This document shows positions 23,985 through 35,432 of a stretch of DNA of 64,000 bases, piece after piece. The number at the start of each line of letters is the position of its first letter. The stretch's first letter is position 1. The DNA comes from Salvator merianae (taxonomy: Eukaryota; Chordata; Lepidosauria; Squamata; Teiidae): the NCBI GenBank assembly GCA_003586115.2, contig QVOM02000072.1:3376361-3440360 (forward strand). The letters are read 5' to 3'. The position numbers and the translations under genes are program-made. The notes below the pieces were generated by a model, which was not told the origin of the DNA, did no database searches, and saw only the letters and a list, made by a program, of their open reading frames with translations.

Positions 23985-25533
23985 TTAGATTCTAGCCTGA
24001 TGCATCTCATAACAAAACTTTACTGTTGAACATCCAGAGCTCTTTTTCTATTCAGTCAAATGCCATGGGATTGAAGTTAATCATTACTAACATGCTTTTG
24101 TGACAAGTTCATCCAAATTAAATTATTATCTCATTTAATTAGGATTACTTTACTCACAATTATTTTAGAGATTTTTCTTATGGAACAAAAATTTACTGTT
24201 GCTATTAATTTTCACTGATTTCTGTGGGTCTGTTCTAAACACGGCTAAAGCTAGATCAAATCCAATATGTCTATATTTGTTCACCCTCTCTTTTTCATGT
24301 AATTATCCAATCAGAGCTTCTAGAGTCTCCATATTTTAGTCTTTGTGACCTCACTGCTTTTGTAGTTTGCAGTATACAATTTGTTGCTATGGATGCGAAT
24401 AACGACAGCATTTTTATCTTTCCTGAGACGATCTGTAGCTATATATAGACTTCATTCTGTGCTTTTCTGCTCACTAGCAATAGTGTTGATGACTGCTTTA
24501 GGGGAAAAGGCCCCCCTGTATGAAAGACATGAGTTGTTTGCTGACACATAAAGGCCCAAAACATATAGGAAGGATGGGAGCCATTTAAATTTGAGGACTT
24601 AGGGGTAACTAAGTCACACGTAACTAAGAGTATAGAATAGGGCGGAACTCATTATGTTAGCAACAGTTCAGGTTTGAGTTACTAAATTAATGTTTACAAC
24701 AAAGTTCACAAGTATTTGCATTTAATTAAAATATTTATACGCTAATTCTCATATATGAATCTCAAAACGATTATAGGTATGTAAAAAGTTAAACAATTGG
24801 TTTCTATAAAAATATAATTTAAAATGGTCAGGGAGGGGAAACCACATTAAGAAGGCCTGGATAAAAAGTTTTGTCTTCCATAGGTGCCTGGAAGATGCAA
24901 TTGTAGGTATTTTGTAGATGCCAGAGGGTAGTCACTAGAGAATATATAGCAGTGGCGGTGTGTTTCGACCTGGTGAAGGACCATGTCTCCACTTCCTGAA
25001 AAGTCTCGAATGCTACTCACATTAAGGCCTTCCAGAAAGTGGAGGCACATATGGCAGTGGACTCCGGAAGGCCTAGGTCAGGCTGAAGTGCACTAACTGG
25101 TGCTGGAAGAACCATGCAGCAGCTGACACTGGTATTTGCACAGAATGTATGGATGGCAGCAGCTCCCCGAGGTGGGTCAGCAGGTAGGTGAGGGGGGCAA
25201 GGGTCTGTAGGGCAATGGGGGGTAGGTTTCAAGTGCAAGGGAAGAAGCAGAGAAGATGCAACGTGCAGAAGAGGTAAGAGTCAAATCAAAAAAACATTTG
25301 TATTGAATCCACTCTCCAGTTCAGATTGTTATCCAAAAGACTGTATCCAAAATTTTAACAGGGCTTGGTTTGATAATGAGCCTTCTGAATCTGGGGTGTT
25401 CGTAACAAATGTACAACCTAGTCTGGCACATCCCTAAAATAGAAATGTCAACCAAATATTGACTGCTTGCATGGGTATCCAAACTGTTTCTTAACAGGGA
25501 TACAGAAGTGGTTTATGATAGCTTTTGTCTGGC
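23985..25533. other. Mostly unassigned; possible L2-like body near 24840-25040
   Basis: Between about 24840 and 25040 the minus strand weakly resembles a decayed L2 ORF2 C-terminus (AAGACAAAACTTTTTATCCA followed by GGCCTTCTTAATGTGG). The rest holds nothing I can name. Confidence 0.35.
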
Positions 25534-25597
25534 TACACCAGGGGTTGGACTTGTAGCCCTCTGCAGACAGTTACTCTACTGCTGAGCTAGAGGCACC
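25534..25597 (-). mobile_element. tRNA-derived SINE head remnant
   Basis: The minus strand reads GCCTCTAGCTCAGCAGTAGA, then AAGTCCAACCCC about 30 bp later. These match the Pol III A box (TRGCNNAGYNGG) and B box (GGTTCRANNCC) order and spacing of a tRNA-related SINE. The left part is not followed by a recognised SINE body, so only the promoter head is supported. It is not a functional tRNA gene. Confidence 0.4.
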
Positions 25598-25876
25598 TCG
25601 CATTTTATTGTAGTCTGCCTAAATTAAGATTACAGAATAGATAAAGTTCCCAATGCATTGACACTTGTAGGGTCTGGTATTATGCAAGATGCATCCTATA
25701 ATATATAACAATAGGTGTAACCTTTAGTGTACAAAAATAGGTGTACACATTTCAGTACAAAGTGAGCATATGGGGAGTCACAATACAAGGTTCAATACAA
25801 GAGTAAGAAAATAAATACATTGACAAGCTTGGGGGGGGGGTCCTTTGTTCACTCAGCTTTGACCCCCAGGCTACTC

Positions 25877-26047
25877 AGGACCTGTTTGCACTTTTCACTA
25901 GTGAGTGTGCAGGTGCTCACTAGCCAGGTGCATCTGCACTTTGTGGAGGCCCTCATTATCGGGAGTGGGCTACAGCCACTCCTAATCACTACTTGCAGTG
26001 GAGTATAGAATCGTGCTCCACAGCTCTACCAGTAGCAGCTGAACTCC
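25877..26047. mobile_element. GGACCTGTTTGCAC-ended MITE, left part
   Basis: GGACCTGTTTGCACTTTTCAC starts it, followed by GTGCATCTGCACTTTGTGG and CGTGCTCCACAGCTCTACCA, which align with 27368-27720 and 50937-51614. Similarity ends after CAGCTGAACTCC near 26047. Confidence 0.6.
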
Positions 26048-27367
26048 AATAGTAACTATGGGACTGCCTCAATATTTAAAAGGCCCAATGCACATAAATA
26101 GACATACCCTTGACTTGGCCTTTGCCAGTGAGAGGATTGGTAAAGATCCATTGATAGGGGGCTAGATACAAGCCATCCTGGATAGACCATCTGGTAAGAT
26201 AGGAACGTAGTGATGATACCGCTATGCAAAAGTGGGGAAACTATTGAGATGATTTGTTGCATAAGACTTATGGAATCTAAGTGATTTCTGAATACCCTGG
26301 GGATTTTCTCTTTTGCATAGATAGTGCTGCTGTTGATGTTCTGGTCTAATTTTGGAATAGCAAGATGAGCAGGCTTATCCTATGCTCGGTATGCTCAGTC
26401 TGGATTTTTCTAGCCTTGACTTCTAGACTGTTTGTTGTGCCATCGTTGTCATAATTGGCATTGTTACTGTTGTACTGTTTTCTTGGTTCTTGACTTCTGG
26501 TTTGTATTGGGACCTTGGCTCTAGAAAAGCTTTATCTTGAGGAAACCACCAAATCTTGAAGAGACTTCTGCTCTGTTGCTACCATGCTCCCAAGCTCTTC
26601 TGCCATATCCCTGTCAAGCCTGGTTGTATTACCTTTTCAGCCATTCAGTACCCTTGGCTCCCAAGCTCTAGTCACCTATGTTCCGCTGACCCCTAATTCT
26701 CTTCCCTATTGGCTGGTCCCTCTGTGTGTTTCCCAGAGCCTGATTGTTACCTGGCACTGTAACAAATGAGCCTGCTAGAGACTGCTCTGCTACCTGGGAA
26801 AGGGACCTGCACCCATGTAAAACAATCAGCTTTAGATAAGAATTTTCCTTCCATTCTCAGAAGTGTTGCTTCTCACTTTCTGGCCTGTGCATGAAGTTAA
26901 ATGCAGAGAAACTGCCTAGAAAGCAGAGGGTTGCAGACTTGATAATTGGCATTTCCTTAGAAGAAAATGGCCAATTACCATACTTCTTATCTCCCCAAAA
27001 AGCTCCATGGATGTGTCCATGTGGTCCCCATATGTCTACCCTAACTTAAGATTTCAGACAATATCATCTTACTTTAGAGGTACAGGAGGCTCAGTTTCTG
27101 ATGCAGTTTGATATTCTGTTTTAGGATTCATGGCAACCAGTTTTGGACTGTTCTCAGAACACTTTGAAATTTCACATGTGCCTTCAGGCTTCAAAAAGGC
27201 AAGATTCCCTAATTTACCACAGTAGAGTTTTTTTCCCTTGTCTGAAATAACTTGCACTGTATACTTTGTGAAACAGGCAGAAGAGACTTTTGTACTTTCA
27301 GGAACAATGGAACTTCTCTCTTGAACTTCTCAGTTCAATTGTGAGAATTCTGTTTTAAAAAATCCTT
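26048..27367. other. No recognisable gene
   Basis: Around 26380-26760 CT-rich text with recurring GACTTCTGG/GACTTCTAG and CTCCCAAGCTCT pieces looks repeat-derived, but I cannot assign it. The stop-free stretch there (26584-26769) has no known motif. Confidence 0.4.
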
Positions 27368-27720
27368 GGGCCTTTTTGCACTTGCTGCCTGGTAATGTCA
27401 GACGTTCACTAGGCAAGCGTGTCCGCACCTTGCGGTGGCCCACACAATCAGGAACAGCCTCCAGTTGACCTTGATCGCTCCTAGGTGTGGAGCACTAAAT
27501 CGTGCTCCACAACTTGACCAGGAGCAGCTAGCCTGCACAATCCATAACTTTGCTTGTTGCCATGGCAGCAGCTAGATGCTTCCCAGCCGTTGTCATGGTG
27601 AGGATCGGGAGCAGAACACCAGCATTCGCAGTGTGAATGTTGGTATCCTGCTGATGTCCTATTTTAGGACCCCACAGTGCAAGCAGTGTCCATGCTGAAG
27701 GGTCAAGTGCGAAAACACCC
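27368..27720. mobile_element. 353-bp MITE, GGGCCTTTTTGCACTTG...CAAGTGCGAAAACACCC
   Basis: The 17-bp termini are inverted repeats with two to three mismatches. The flanks read CTT and TTT, a near 3-bp target duplication. The interior has ACTAGGCAAGCGTGTCCGCA and CGTGCTCCACAACTTGACCA, the conserved blocks of the family. This is the most complete short copy of the GGGCCT...GCAC family in the window. Confidence 0.8.
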
Positions 27721-28096
27721 TTTATGACAATGAAAATTCACAAATATCAAAGGAGATCCTGGCACTTCTCTCCTATGGAAAAAAAAAGAAAATGTCCTAA
27801 TCTCTGGTGCTACCATACAATCACACAAGGTACATAGGTCGTAGATCCCCAAACTGTGTATAATTCTGCAGTTGTGGATTGCATTTAATAAGATAGAGCA
27901 GAAACTAGTATGAAATGATGCATTAGAAACTATTTTGGCATTAGCTTTATACTTAGTTATAACTGTAACTGATTGATAGTTTGCTTTTTTCACATATTAA
28001 TTTTCTTAATCAAGAGGTAAATCAAAATCAATAATTTGTATCATCTCTATAGCTTTGTTTGGATAAATGATCATGTAATATATGATGCTGGATCTA

Positions 28097-28563
28097 GGGG
28101 CCTTTCTGCACTTACCTTGCCATGATCCTGATCAGTGGGTCCAGACATAGTGGCACCCTCTGGTCTGGATCACAGCAACAGCTGTTCTAGCCCAGCCCTC
28201 ATGGTGACCCCAAAGCTCACATGAAATACGGAGCTGGCTTCTAACAGCTAGGGACAAAGGTTCCTAGCCTTGGAGCCCCAGGTGACCCATTTGGCAATGC
28301 ACTTTGGTGTGCTGCCAAATGCGCCCCCAGTAGTCTGGAAAAGGAAGGCATTAGCCTTCTGCACACCTCTGTGATCTGGACTTACCTACACTAGGTACAC
28401 CGGCAGTTCTTGATGTCAAGGGTCTGTGGTGATCCAGATCAGAAACCTCCCCACCTCGATTACACCCTGGTGCAAACAAAGCATACTAGCAGTGGGTGGG
28501 TCTCTCTAGTCTGCACCACCATGGGGCCATTTATTCCAGACTACCGGTAAGTGTAGAAAGTTC
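28097..28563. mobile_element. ~467-bp MITE, GGGCCTTTCTGCACTTACC ends
   Basis: Left end GGGCCTTTCTGCACTTACCT and right end CCGGTAAGTGTAGAAAGTTC are inverted repeats over about 17 bases. The interior contains a GATCCTGATCAGTGGGTCCA / GTGATCCAGATCAGAAACC palindromic trend. Exact ends are uncertain by a few bases because the outermost right bases diverge, and no target duplication is resolved. Confidence 0.65.
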
Positions 28564-28750
28564 AGTCAATCTATAGAAAATATTAAAAATAACAAAAAAG
28601 AGCGGCTCAGAAACTAAGAGCCTGTTTACACAAACCCAGGGCACTAGTTTGTGAGGAGCACGGGCTATGGTTGTTTGTTGGCTATGCTGCTTTAACTGGC
28701 CTTTGCAGTGTAATAACATTGAATCCTTAGTTATCCTGTGAGAATAACAA

Positions 28751-29194
28751 AGGTCTGCAATGGTCAAAGCTATGATTCTCCCAGTAGCAATCTATGGCTG
28801 TGAGAGTTGGACCACAATGAAGGCTGAGCACCAAAGAATCAACACTTTTGAACTGTAGTGCTGGAGAAGACATTTGAGAGTCCCTTGGACTGCGAGGAGA
28901 TCAAATCAATCAATAACATTGAAGAAAATCAATCCTGGCTGTTATGGGAAAGAGAAATACTGAAGCTGAAGCTCAGATACTTTGACCACATAATGAGAAG
29001 ACAGGACTCATTGGAAAAGACTTAATGCTGGGAAATATTGAAAGCGAAAGGAGAAGGAGAAGGGGAAGAGGATGAGATGGATAGTGTCATGAAAGAAATG
29101 AACAAGAGCTTGAACATATTCTTGAAGAAAGTAGAGGGCAGAAGGGCCATGAAAGAGTCATGAAGAATCAGACACAACTTAGCAACTGAACAAC
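28751..29194 (+). pseudogene. BovB/RTE LINE 3' end, ORF2 C-terminus
   Basis: Decayed translation follows the BovB ORF2 C-terminus: TMVKAMILPVAIYGCESWT near 28758-28815, KAEHQRINTFEL near 28822-28857, WRRHLRVPWTARRSNQS near 28861-28912, and KLRYFDHIMRRQDSLEKT near 28967-29022. It ends RRAMKES*RIRHNLATEQH, the usual HGVTKSRTRLSD-like end, close to 29194. It has internal stops and a 5' truncation. BovB machinery is thought to mobilise Sauria SINEs in squamates; one such SINE is at 36339. Confidence 0.85.
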
Positions 29195-30236
29195 ACTGAA
29201 TCCTGTTTTTGCTGGTCTTATGGAAGTTTGTTCTTTTAGCAGCCAGTATAGAAGCTGGAAAGTGCATTTGCAGCCAAAATGGTGTCTAACACCTCACAGC
29301 ATGCTGAAGGCCCTGCTTTGGAACAGTGAAAGCAAAAACAGGTGAGTTTTATCCCACATATGTGCCACATTCCAGGACATTGGTGCTAGTGTGTAGCAAT
29401 ACCCTGATACTACACTATCTTGAGATTTACTTTGCTCTAAAAACAAACCTGAAATCGGACTAATTATTCAGGATACTAATTTCAGTAAAGCAGTGGTAAT
29501 GTAATTCACGCCAAGAGTGGTGCTCCTCTGTTTAATTATATACTAGCTGGTCCACATACAAGCCTTATGAAATGGCTAATGCTTTCAGACTTGCACAAAC
29601 TTAAAGCACAACAGCAGCATTACACATACCAGAACAGCTTGTTTTGCAGAGCTAGAAAACAAAAGTAAAACCCACACACGTTGTTGCTTTGAGTTCAAAG
29701 TTGTAGAAGTGTTGGCTTCTAACGACGAAGGCTGAAATCCTGTTGTGTCATTGTGTCAGTGCCTTTCCCTTGCATTAATTAGTAAACTTGGATTACATTT
29801 CTCATTTAATATGCATGCAGATAATTATGAAACACAGTTTTTTCCTCCTCTGATGGCTCTGTGCAAATAGCTCCAACTCTGCTTTACTGAACAGATAACT
29901 TTTAACTACCCTCTTTATTCCATCTTAATGACTACTAGTCATGTTCTTATTCAGCTTCATGCCTCATACCTGCTGAGATGCTTTCCCCTAGCTGTTCTTT
30001 TTATAATAAAGTGTATCCTGCCTGCTCTCTTCTTGCATGTCTGCCTTATGTAAACAAAGTAATTACAACTTAAATGTGGTGGATTTTTAATATAACACTG
30101 CAATATATAATACTATCTACAGCATTGTTCTCTGGTGGTTGAACAGCTCCTTTATGAAGGTCTTGTAGGTATAGCAGTAACTATTTTGAAGCAAACATGG
30201 TTTTGAGAGCACGATAAATCCCCAGCATATTTAGAC
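29195..30236. other. Unassigned AT-rich stretch, possible conserved non-coding block
   Basis: At 29765-29850 there is a cluster of homeodomain-type core sites (TTAATTAG, TAATTATG) and ATGCATGCA, with few CpGs and no repeat features. This only suggests a regulatory block; nothing in a single sequence can prove it. Confidence 0.25.
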
Positions 30237-30281
30237 AAGTGTATCCTGTGGCAGAATGTAGGCTTTCATGGATGGTTTCAG

Positions 30282-30907
30282 TCTCATTTGTAGTAGTTTT
30301 TGGGCTGTTGTGCCGTGTTCTATAGTTCTTCTGAGAACCTAAGCTTTTGGACATAGCTACGATGTCCATCTTCAGAGGATCGGACTTCTGGAAGAGTCAA
30401 AAACAACTGATGGTATGCTGGATCTTGTCACTCTTCTTATAGATGTCTCTTGGATGTTTACTTTTTGGCTCTGGCCAAAGAATTCCATGAATTAGCTAGT
30501 GGAAACCTCTCTACAAAAACAATCAATCAACAAAAGAGACACACAAACTAAACAAACCAGAAGCTGGTAAGGATAAGTGCAATGCCCCATCACCAGAGAT
30601 TGTGCAAATGAATAGTGGTCAAGAAAGCAGCAGCAAACCACTATCAACACTTACTCCTACAAAAACAATGGTTACAGATTACAGAAAAAGACCAACACCT
30701 CATTACCTAAGATTAGCTGCCAAAAAGTAAACATCCAAGAGACATCTATAAGAAAGGTGACAAGATCCAGCATACCATCAGTTGTGTTTGACTCTTCCAG
30801 AAGTCAGATCCTCTGAAGATGGACATCCATAGCTATGTCCGAAAGCTTAGGTTCTCAGAAGAACTATAGAACACGGCACAACAACCCAAAAACTACTGCA
30901 AATGAGA
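30282..30907. mobile_element. Penelope-like element remnant: 188-bp inverted terminal repeats around a 249-bp spacer
   Basis: The left arm (30282-30469) and the right arm (30719-30907) are near-identical inverted repeats. For example, the right arm's GGACATCCATAGCTATGTCC corresponds to GGACATAGCTACGATGTCC on the left. AAGTGTATCCTG occurs just outside both arms (30237-30248, 30907-30918) and may be a target duplication; 33 extra bases sit between the left copy and its arm. The arms hold a hammerhead-like core (30813-30855). Terminal repeats in inverted orientation with a hammerhead motif are typical of Penelope-like retroelements. The spacer is A-rich and has no reverse transcriptase or GIY-YIG endonuclease segment. 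The family assignment is an inference. Confidence 0.6.
30806..30855 (+). ncRNA. Hammerhead-ribozyme-like motif
   Basis: The order is stem I 5' strand AGATCCT (30806-30812), box 1 CTGAAGA (30813-30819, consensus CUGANGA), stem II GGACAT (30821-30826) pairing with ATGTCC (30835-30840), box 2 GAAA (30841-30844), GC, TT, then stem I 3' strand AGGTTCT (30849-30855). Stem I pairs at six of seven positions. Box 2 is followed by GCU, giving a self-complementary AGCU in place of a full stem III, as in dimeric hammerheads of Penelope-like elements. Predicted cleavage would follow T30848. The left-arm copy has AAAA instead of GAAA and should be inactive. Activity is not shown. Confidence 0.5.
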
Positions 30908-30918
30908 AGTGTATCCTG

Positions 30919-33900
30919 CTTTAGCCAAGGTCAGAACTTCTCTTTGTGGGTAGAAATGGAAATGTAGGAGCCAGAGAACGTGGATACAAGTTAAAAGGTG
31001 GCACAGATAACCAGTATGGGCATTCTTACTCGTCTAAATGTTTAAGTTAGGATCTAAATGTTGGTACTGAGGTAAGATTAGTTGAAGTGTAATGTAGAAG
31101 GGAGTCTTGCTCTCAACACAAATGAAGCAAGGGCTAACAGTGAATTTTATGGCACCGTTGACACTCCCCAGACATTGCCTGGGCTGCCTCCTCCATACTA
31201 ACTGATAATATCAAAATACTTGCAGCTTGCATGCAGACCTCCCTGAAGTGTGTCTGGGGGAAGGTAATTCACAAAACATAGGAAGCAGGAAATGCTGCTC
31301 AGCCAAACATCACTTTCAAGCAGGGAAACCAGCACTCAGTGGAGGGTGGAAACCAGTGATTACTTCCAGCCAAATGTGAAAGAGTTCCTTCACAATGGAC
31401 CAAGTGTCAGTAGGGCTGATATACATTCCCTCTTTTGGCTCCTTATTACGTTGTGATTTTTTTTTTTACTTACTTTGGCTCTGCCTACAGAGAGATATGA
31501 ATGAGGGATGGTTTTCACGCAAACCTCACCACTTCAAACAGCCACATTTGTTCCCTTTGGAGCAATTGGAAGCCAGGTTGAGAGGAGTGGGAAGAAGTAT
31601 ATCACTTCCTCCTGTCTTGCTCAGAAAAAGAAAAAGAGAGCTTTCTTACTCTAGGAAGAGTGACAACAGGAGCAAAGATGCCACCCCTGCTGGAGATCAA
31701 AATCCTGCAGTGGGCAGCTCAGGTAGGGGGAGTCATGGCAGACTTGCTACTATCCATAGAGTTACGCTGCCTCCAGACATCACTAATTTGTTCTCCAATC
31801 TATTGATTTACTGGTATAAAGCACATCCTGAATTATCACACATTGTCTAGACATTAGATCGATACTCCATATCTTAGCGTTTGCCATAGCAGTAGACTGA
31901 GGTTACAACTGCAAGATTTTCTTTCCACGTGACCTAACCCTCCTATCACACTGTACAAGTGACCAACAGTATCCTATGAAGTATTTCCGGGTAGCGACAG
32001 TTCACGCCAAACTCTCATTGTACTTCTCACGTAGTAATCCAGACAGAGCTGCAATTACGGAATAACAGAATATTGCACTATGATAGTTAATTTTCCTGAA
32101 ATAACAATAGTCCAGTAAAACTTGGGTCTATATTCCAGGATCGTGATCAAGTCTGGCAAATCAGGTATAATTACAAAATAATTACTGGTTTTTGACTCTG
32201 TTTGGATGCAGCCTCTGTCATATCAAAGCATGTGGTAGTAGAAATACACAAAGGACTCTTTTGAAACATTTTGAAAAAGCCCTGCTTTTTTGCATGATGG
32301 CAGCCTCCATAGGGTGCTTACCTGCCATCATTGTAAAGTGTTTTGCACACATAGGCATTTTGTCCTTCTCCCAAAATCTCAGGTGAACACAGGTAAGTGT
32401 TCTACTATACTTCACAAAGCCCAGTAATTGTGGGCTACCCCACACAAACTGGACCCTCTAGCAATGATAGGCCTTGGGTGTTTCTAGTGTTTTAACAAAG
32501 GCTATTGCACATCTCAGAAACATGATTTGCAACCAACTCTTTCGTTAGAGGAGGCTTAAATGTACTTTAATGAGCTTCCAAAAGAGCTTTTTTTTGGAAT
32601 GTTCAAAATGATTCAGAGCAACATTTTTTGTTGGCAGCAACTCTTGTTAGGATCATGTTTTAAGTAGCATATTAGAGCTAGGGAGCAAAGGTGTGGGACT
32701 GACACTTAGGACACAGTATATGTGTTGAACTGGAATACAGGTTCCTGGCTACTGAATGTGGGGACAGGACTAGTAGAAAGGCTTGCAGATACTTGCAGGC
32801 TTATTTTCTATTCACTTTCTAATTATTCCTAACACTGAATTTGCTTTTTTCACTGCCCCCTAACAGAGGCAGAAAAATCATTTAGGCTCTCTGTAATCTC
32901 TATGGCTTCTTTAATTTTCCCTTTTTATTCTTATCTCATGGTCCAGTTGCTTTCCTGGCTGGATTCCTGCTTCTGATGTATTTTTAAAAGTTCTTGTCAT
33001 TCCTTTTAATGTTTTTTAGCAAAGTGTTCCTCAAAATCCTTCTTAGTGTTCATGATTGCCACCTTACATTTGTTTTGCCAGAATTTGTGTGCCTTCCTGT
33101 TCTCCTCATTTGGGCAAACCTTCCATTTTCTGAAAGACTTTCAAGACAAGAAGTTTTAAGGCAAAAAACAAGGGCAAACTAAATAAGGCATCTATCCAGG
33201 TCAGGGCTGATAGACTAGGAATCCAGGAACTTAGGTACCTCTTTAAATCAAAAGTTGGCTTGAGGTTCCCCACCCCAAGCCCACCAGTGGCATTCTTGGA
33301 TACTTGTCAATGAAAAACTTCACCAAATCCTGACACCCATAAAAGTTTTTTTATTGGCCTCTCCACTGGAATTGGACTGCTTCTTGGACGGGTATACTAA
33401 GTAGTTTTGCACATCCCTGCTGCTTTTTAAAGCTCTTTGAAGTATCTTGTCCCATCCTTTTTGTGTTTCTTGTAAATATACGGAATTGAAGATGCGTAAT
33501 GAACATCTTATTTCCTTTATGTAAATGGGTTCATTATTAAACTAGGTTACTGTGGTCTCCTGATACATGGTGTAATGCTTGTTTAATTTCACTTCAGAGA
33601 ATAACACATTGAAAAGACTTAATATACTTCTACTGTGCTTGTTCTCCCAACACACAGTTGCAAAGAGTCAATGTGGATCTTATTGCTCTGTCCTCACTGC
33701 TTCCCATTCTAAACTCTTCCCTGACACTGTGAATTATGGTCCACACAACCTGTCAATCTCTTGGCTTTGCTCCTATGCAGAAAAAAAATCCTCCCACACC
33801 CAAAACATCAGATGTGTAGCAGCCCAAATCCTTATCAGCACGTTTGCACAGGTTCCTAAGAGCATTCCTACACAAAAGATAGAGGAAAGGGGGAAAAATG

Positions 33901-34915
33901 GTAACAGCCAGAATCACTGACTGTTGCACATTATTGGTTGACAATAAAAAGAGGAAACACCTTCTTGGCCTCCCATGGAACACCCACCCAAACCTCTACA
34001 AATCTGCATTTGCAGTCACAATATGAACATGAAATGGATGAAGGTTAAATGACTCACTTTGGGTGCAAAAAAAAAAAAAAAAAAGCATTTTGCAAAAAAC
34101 ACAGATTACAAGAGATGCAAATCCACATTTGACACTAGTAATGGGTCTCTTGCATAAAGGAAGTTACTAGCATAACATACATGTGAAGAAACTACAGTTA
34201 TAAGTATGGAATGAAAGAACACTGAAACAGTTAAACTGAAAGCATCTTTTTTTAGGGTGTATGGCCTCTTTCTAGGGATATAAGGTAGCTTAGTGCATGT
34301 GTAGCTGTGCAGGAGTGTTTGCATATTTATCAATAAAACAAATCTTATGGAAAGGAAGTTCCCCATGTTTTCCTATCCAAAGAAAACAAGTTTGGGGATC
34401 ATGGCTACTAGAGCGTCACATCACTGACACTGAGCAGAATGGTTAATAACAGTTCTGTTCAGATGTTTGCAAGCAAAGGATATTGAGCTAAGACTGAAAA
34501 TAAGAGGCTAGTTCTGCTCCCTTAAGGCTGATGTGCAGTAGCCATCCTTTCCAAGTGATGCAGTTAGCATCTGTCTGTGGTTTCCAGATGATGTCTGAGG
34601 GCAGGAATAGCGCGTGCATTGTATATAGCCCATTTACAGTTTAGTGATCATAAATTGTTATTTTGCATACAATGTATATATACTGCTTAGAATTATAGAT
34701 ATGCCCACAATATAATTCCTATAACTGACGGAGAGTTGCCTCTGGAAAGGTTAAGATCTTATTTCTTGCTGCTAGATTCTAAACAGTCACATCACTTCTG
34801 GCCTTTTCTCTATTGCCCTGTGTTCCCATTTTGTTGACAATGTTAACTGGTCTACTGTTCACCTGATCCAATAAATAAATAAAAAAAGAGTTGCATTAAT
34901 GTAGAAACTAATGAA
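30919..34915. other. Unassigned, with one candidate exon and a poly(A) tract
   Basis: Apart from the candidate exon at 31491-31722 and an A-run at 34068-34084, nothing recognisable. The reading frame at 33579-33920 has no known motif. Confidence 0.4.
31491..31722 (+). other. Candidate internal coding exon, unknown protein
   Basis: A stop-free frame of 151 codons (31395-31850) contains a segment bounded by a good acceptor and donor. A pyrimidine-rich tract (T11 near 31458-31468) leads to CTGCCTACAG, ending at 31490, and CAGCTCAG|GTAGGG gives a donor at 31723. Splicing there would leave 232 bases, 77 codons plus one base, in the open frame. The peptide is basic and polar, with a KRKRELSYSRKSDNR stretch like a nuclear-localisation or disordered region. 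I recognise no family, and chance is a serious alternative. If it is real, it would be the only host exon in the window. Confidence 0.2.
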
Positions 34916-35400
34916 GGCCGCGGCCGGACACAGCATTTAATCAGTTTAAAGGCCGTCTTCTCTTCCCGCCGTCCCAACAGACACGGCATTTAATCAGACT
35001 TCACTTCCCGCTGTCCCGACATGATCTTGCCGTTCCGTAATTTTTAAGGATTAAATTGGCTAAATGCGGATTACTTTGTCTTCGGATTTTATCAACTCTC
35101 AAGCCGTTCCAGATCGCTAGCGCGCTTTACTTTTGCTGTGGGCACGGAGAAAGCGATTATGTGGGAGGACCGTAATTTTTTGTGGGCGTGCAGAGGGAGG
35201 GATCCCCATTTGGTGCCGTCCAATGACAGACTTTGTGGGTGGGCAGGAAGCGCCTCCATTATCCCCGCTGCTGCCAGCAGAAACGAAATGGCAGGGTGGG
35301 TGTGCGTGCGTCCGTGTGTCTCCGTCCCTGTGCTTCTTGCTCTGTGTTGGAGGAGAGGGGGGGAGCGAGGCAGTAGAGAGATATTTCCCTGAGGAGCGGA

Positions 35401-35432
35401 AGAGAGAGAGAGAGGGAGAGAGAGAGAGAGAG
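35401..35432. repeat. (GA)n microsatellite inside transposon copy A
   Basis: AGAG repeats with one GG interruption. Absent from copies B and C, so it arose after this copy inserted or in its lineage. Confidence 0.9.

Noticed and set aside
26360..26770. Endogenous retroviral or LTR sequence
   Set aside because: CT-rich phrases look repeat-like, but no termini, TATA/polyA order or coding motif could be defined.
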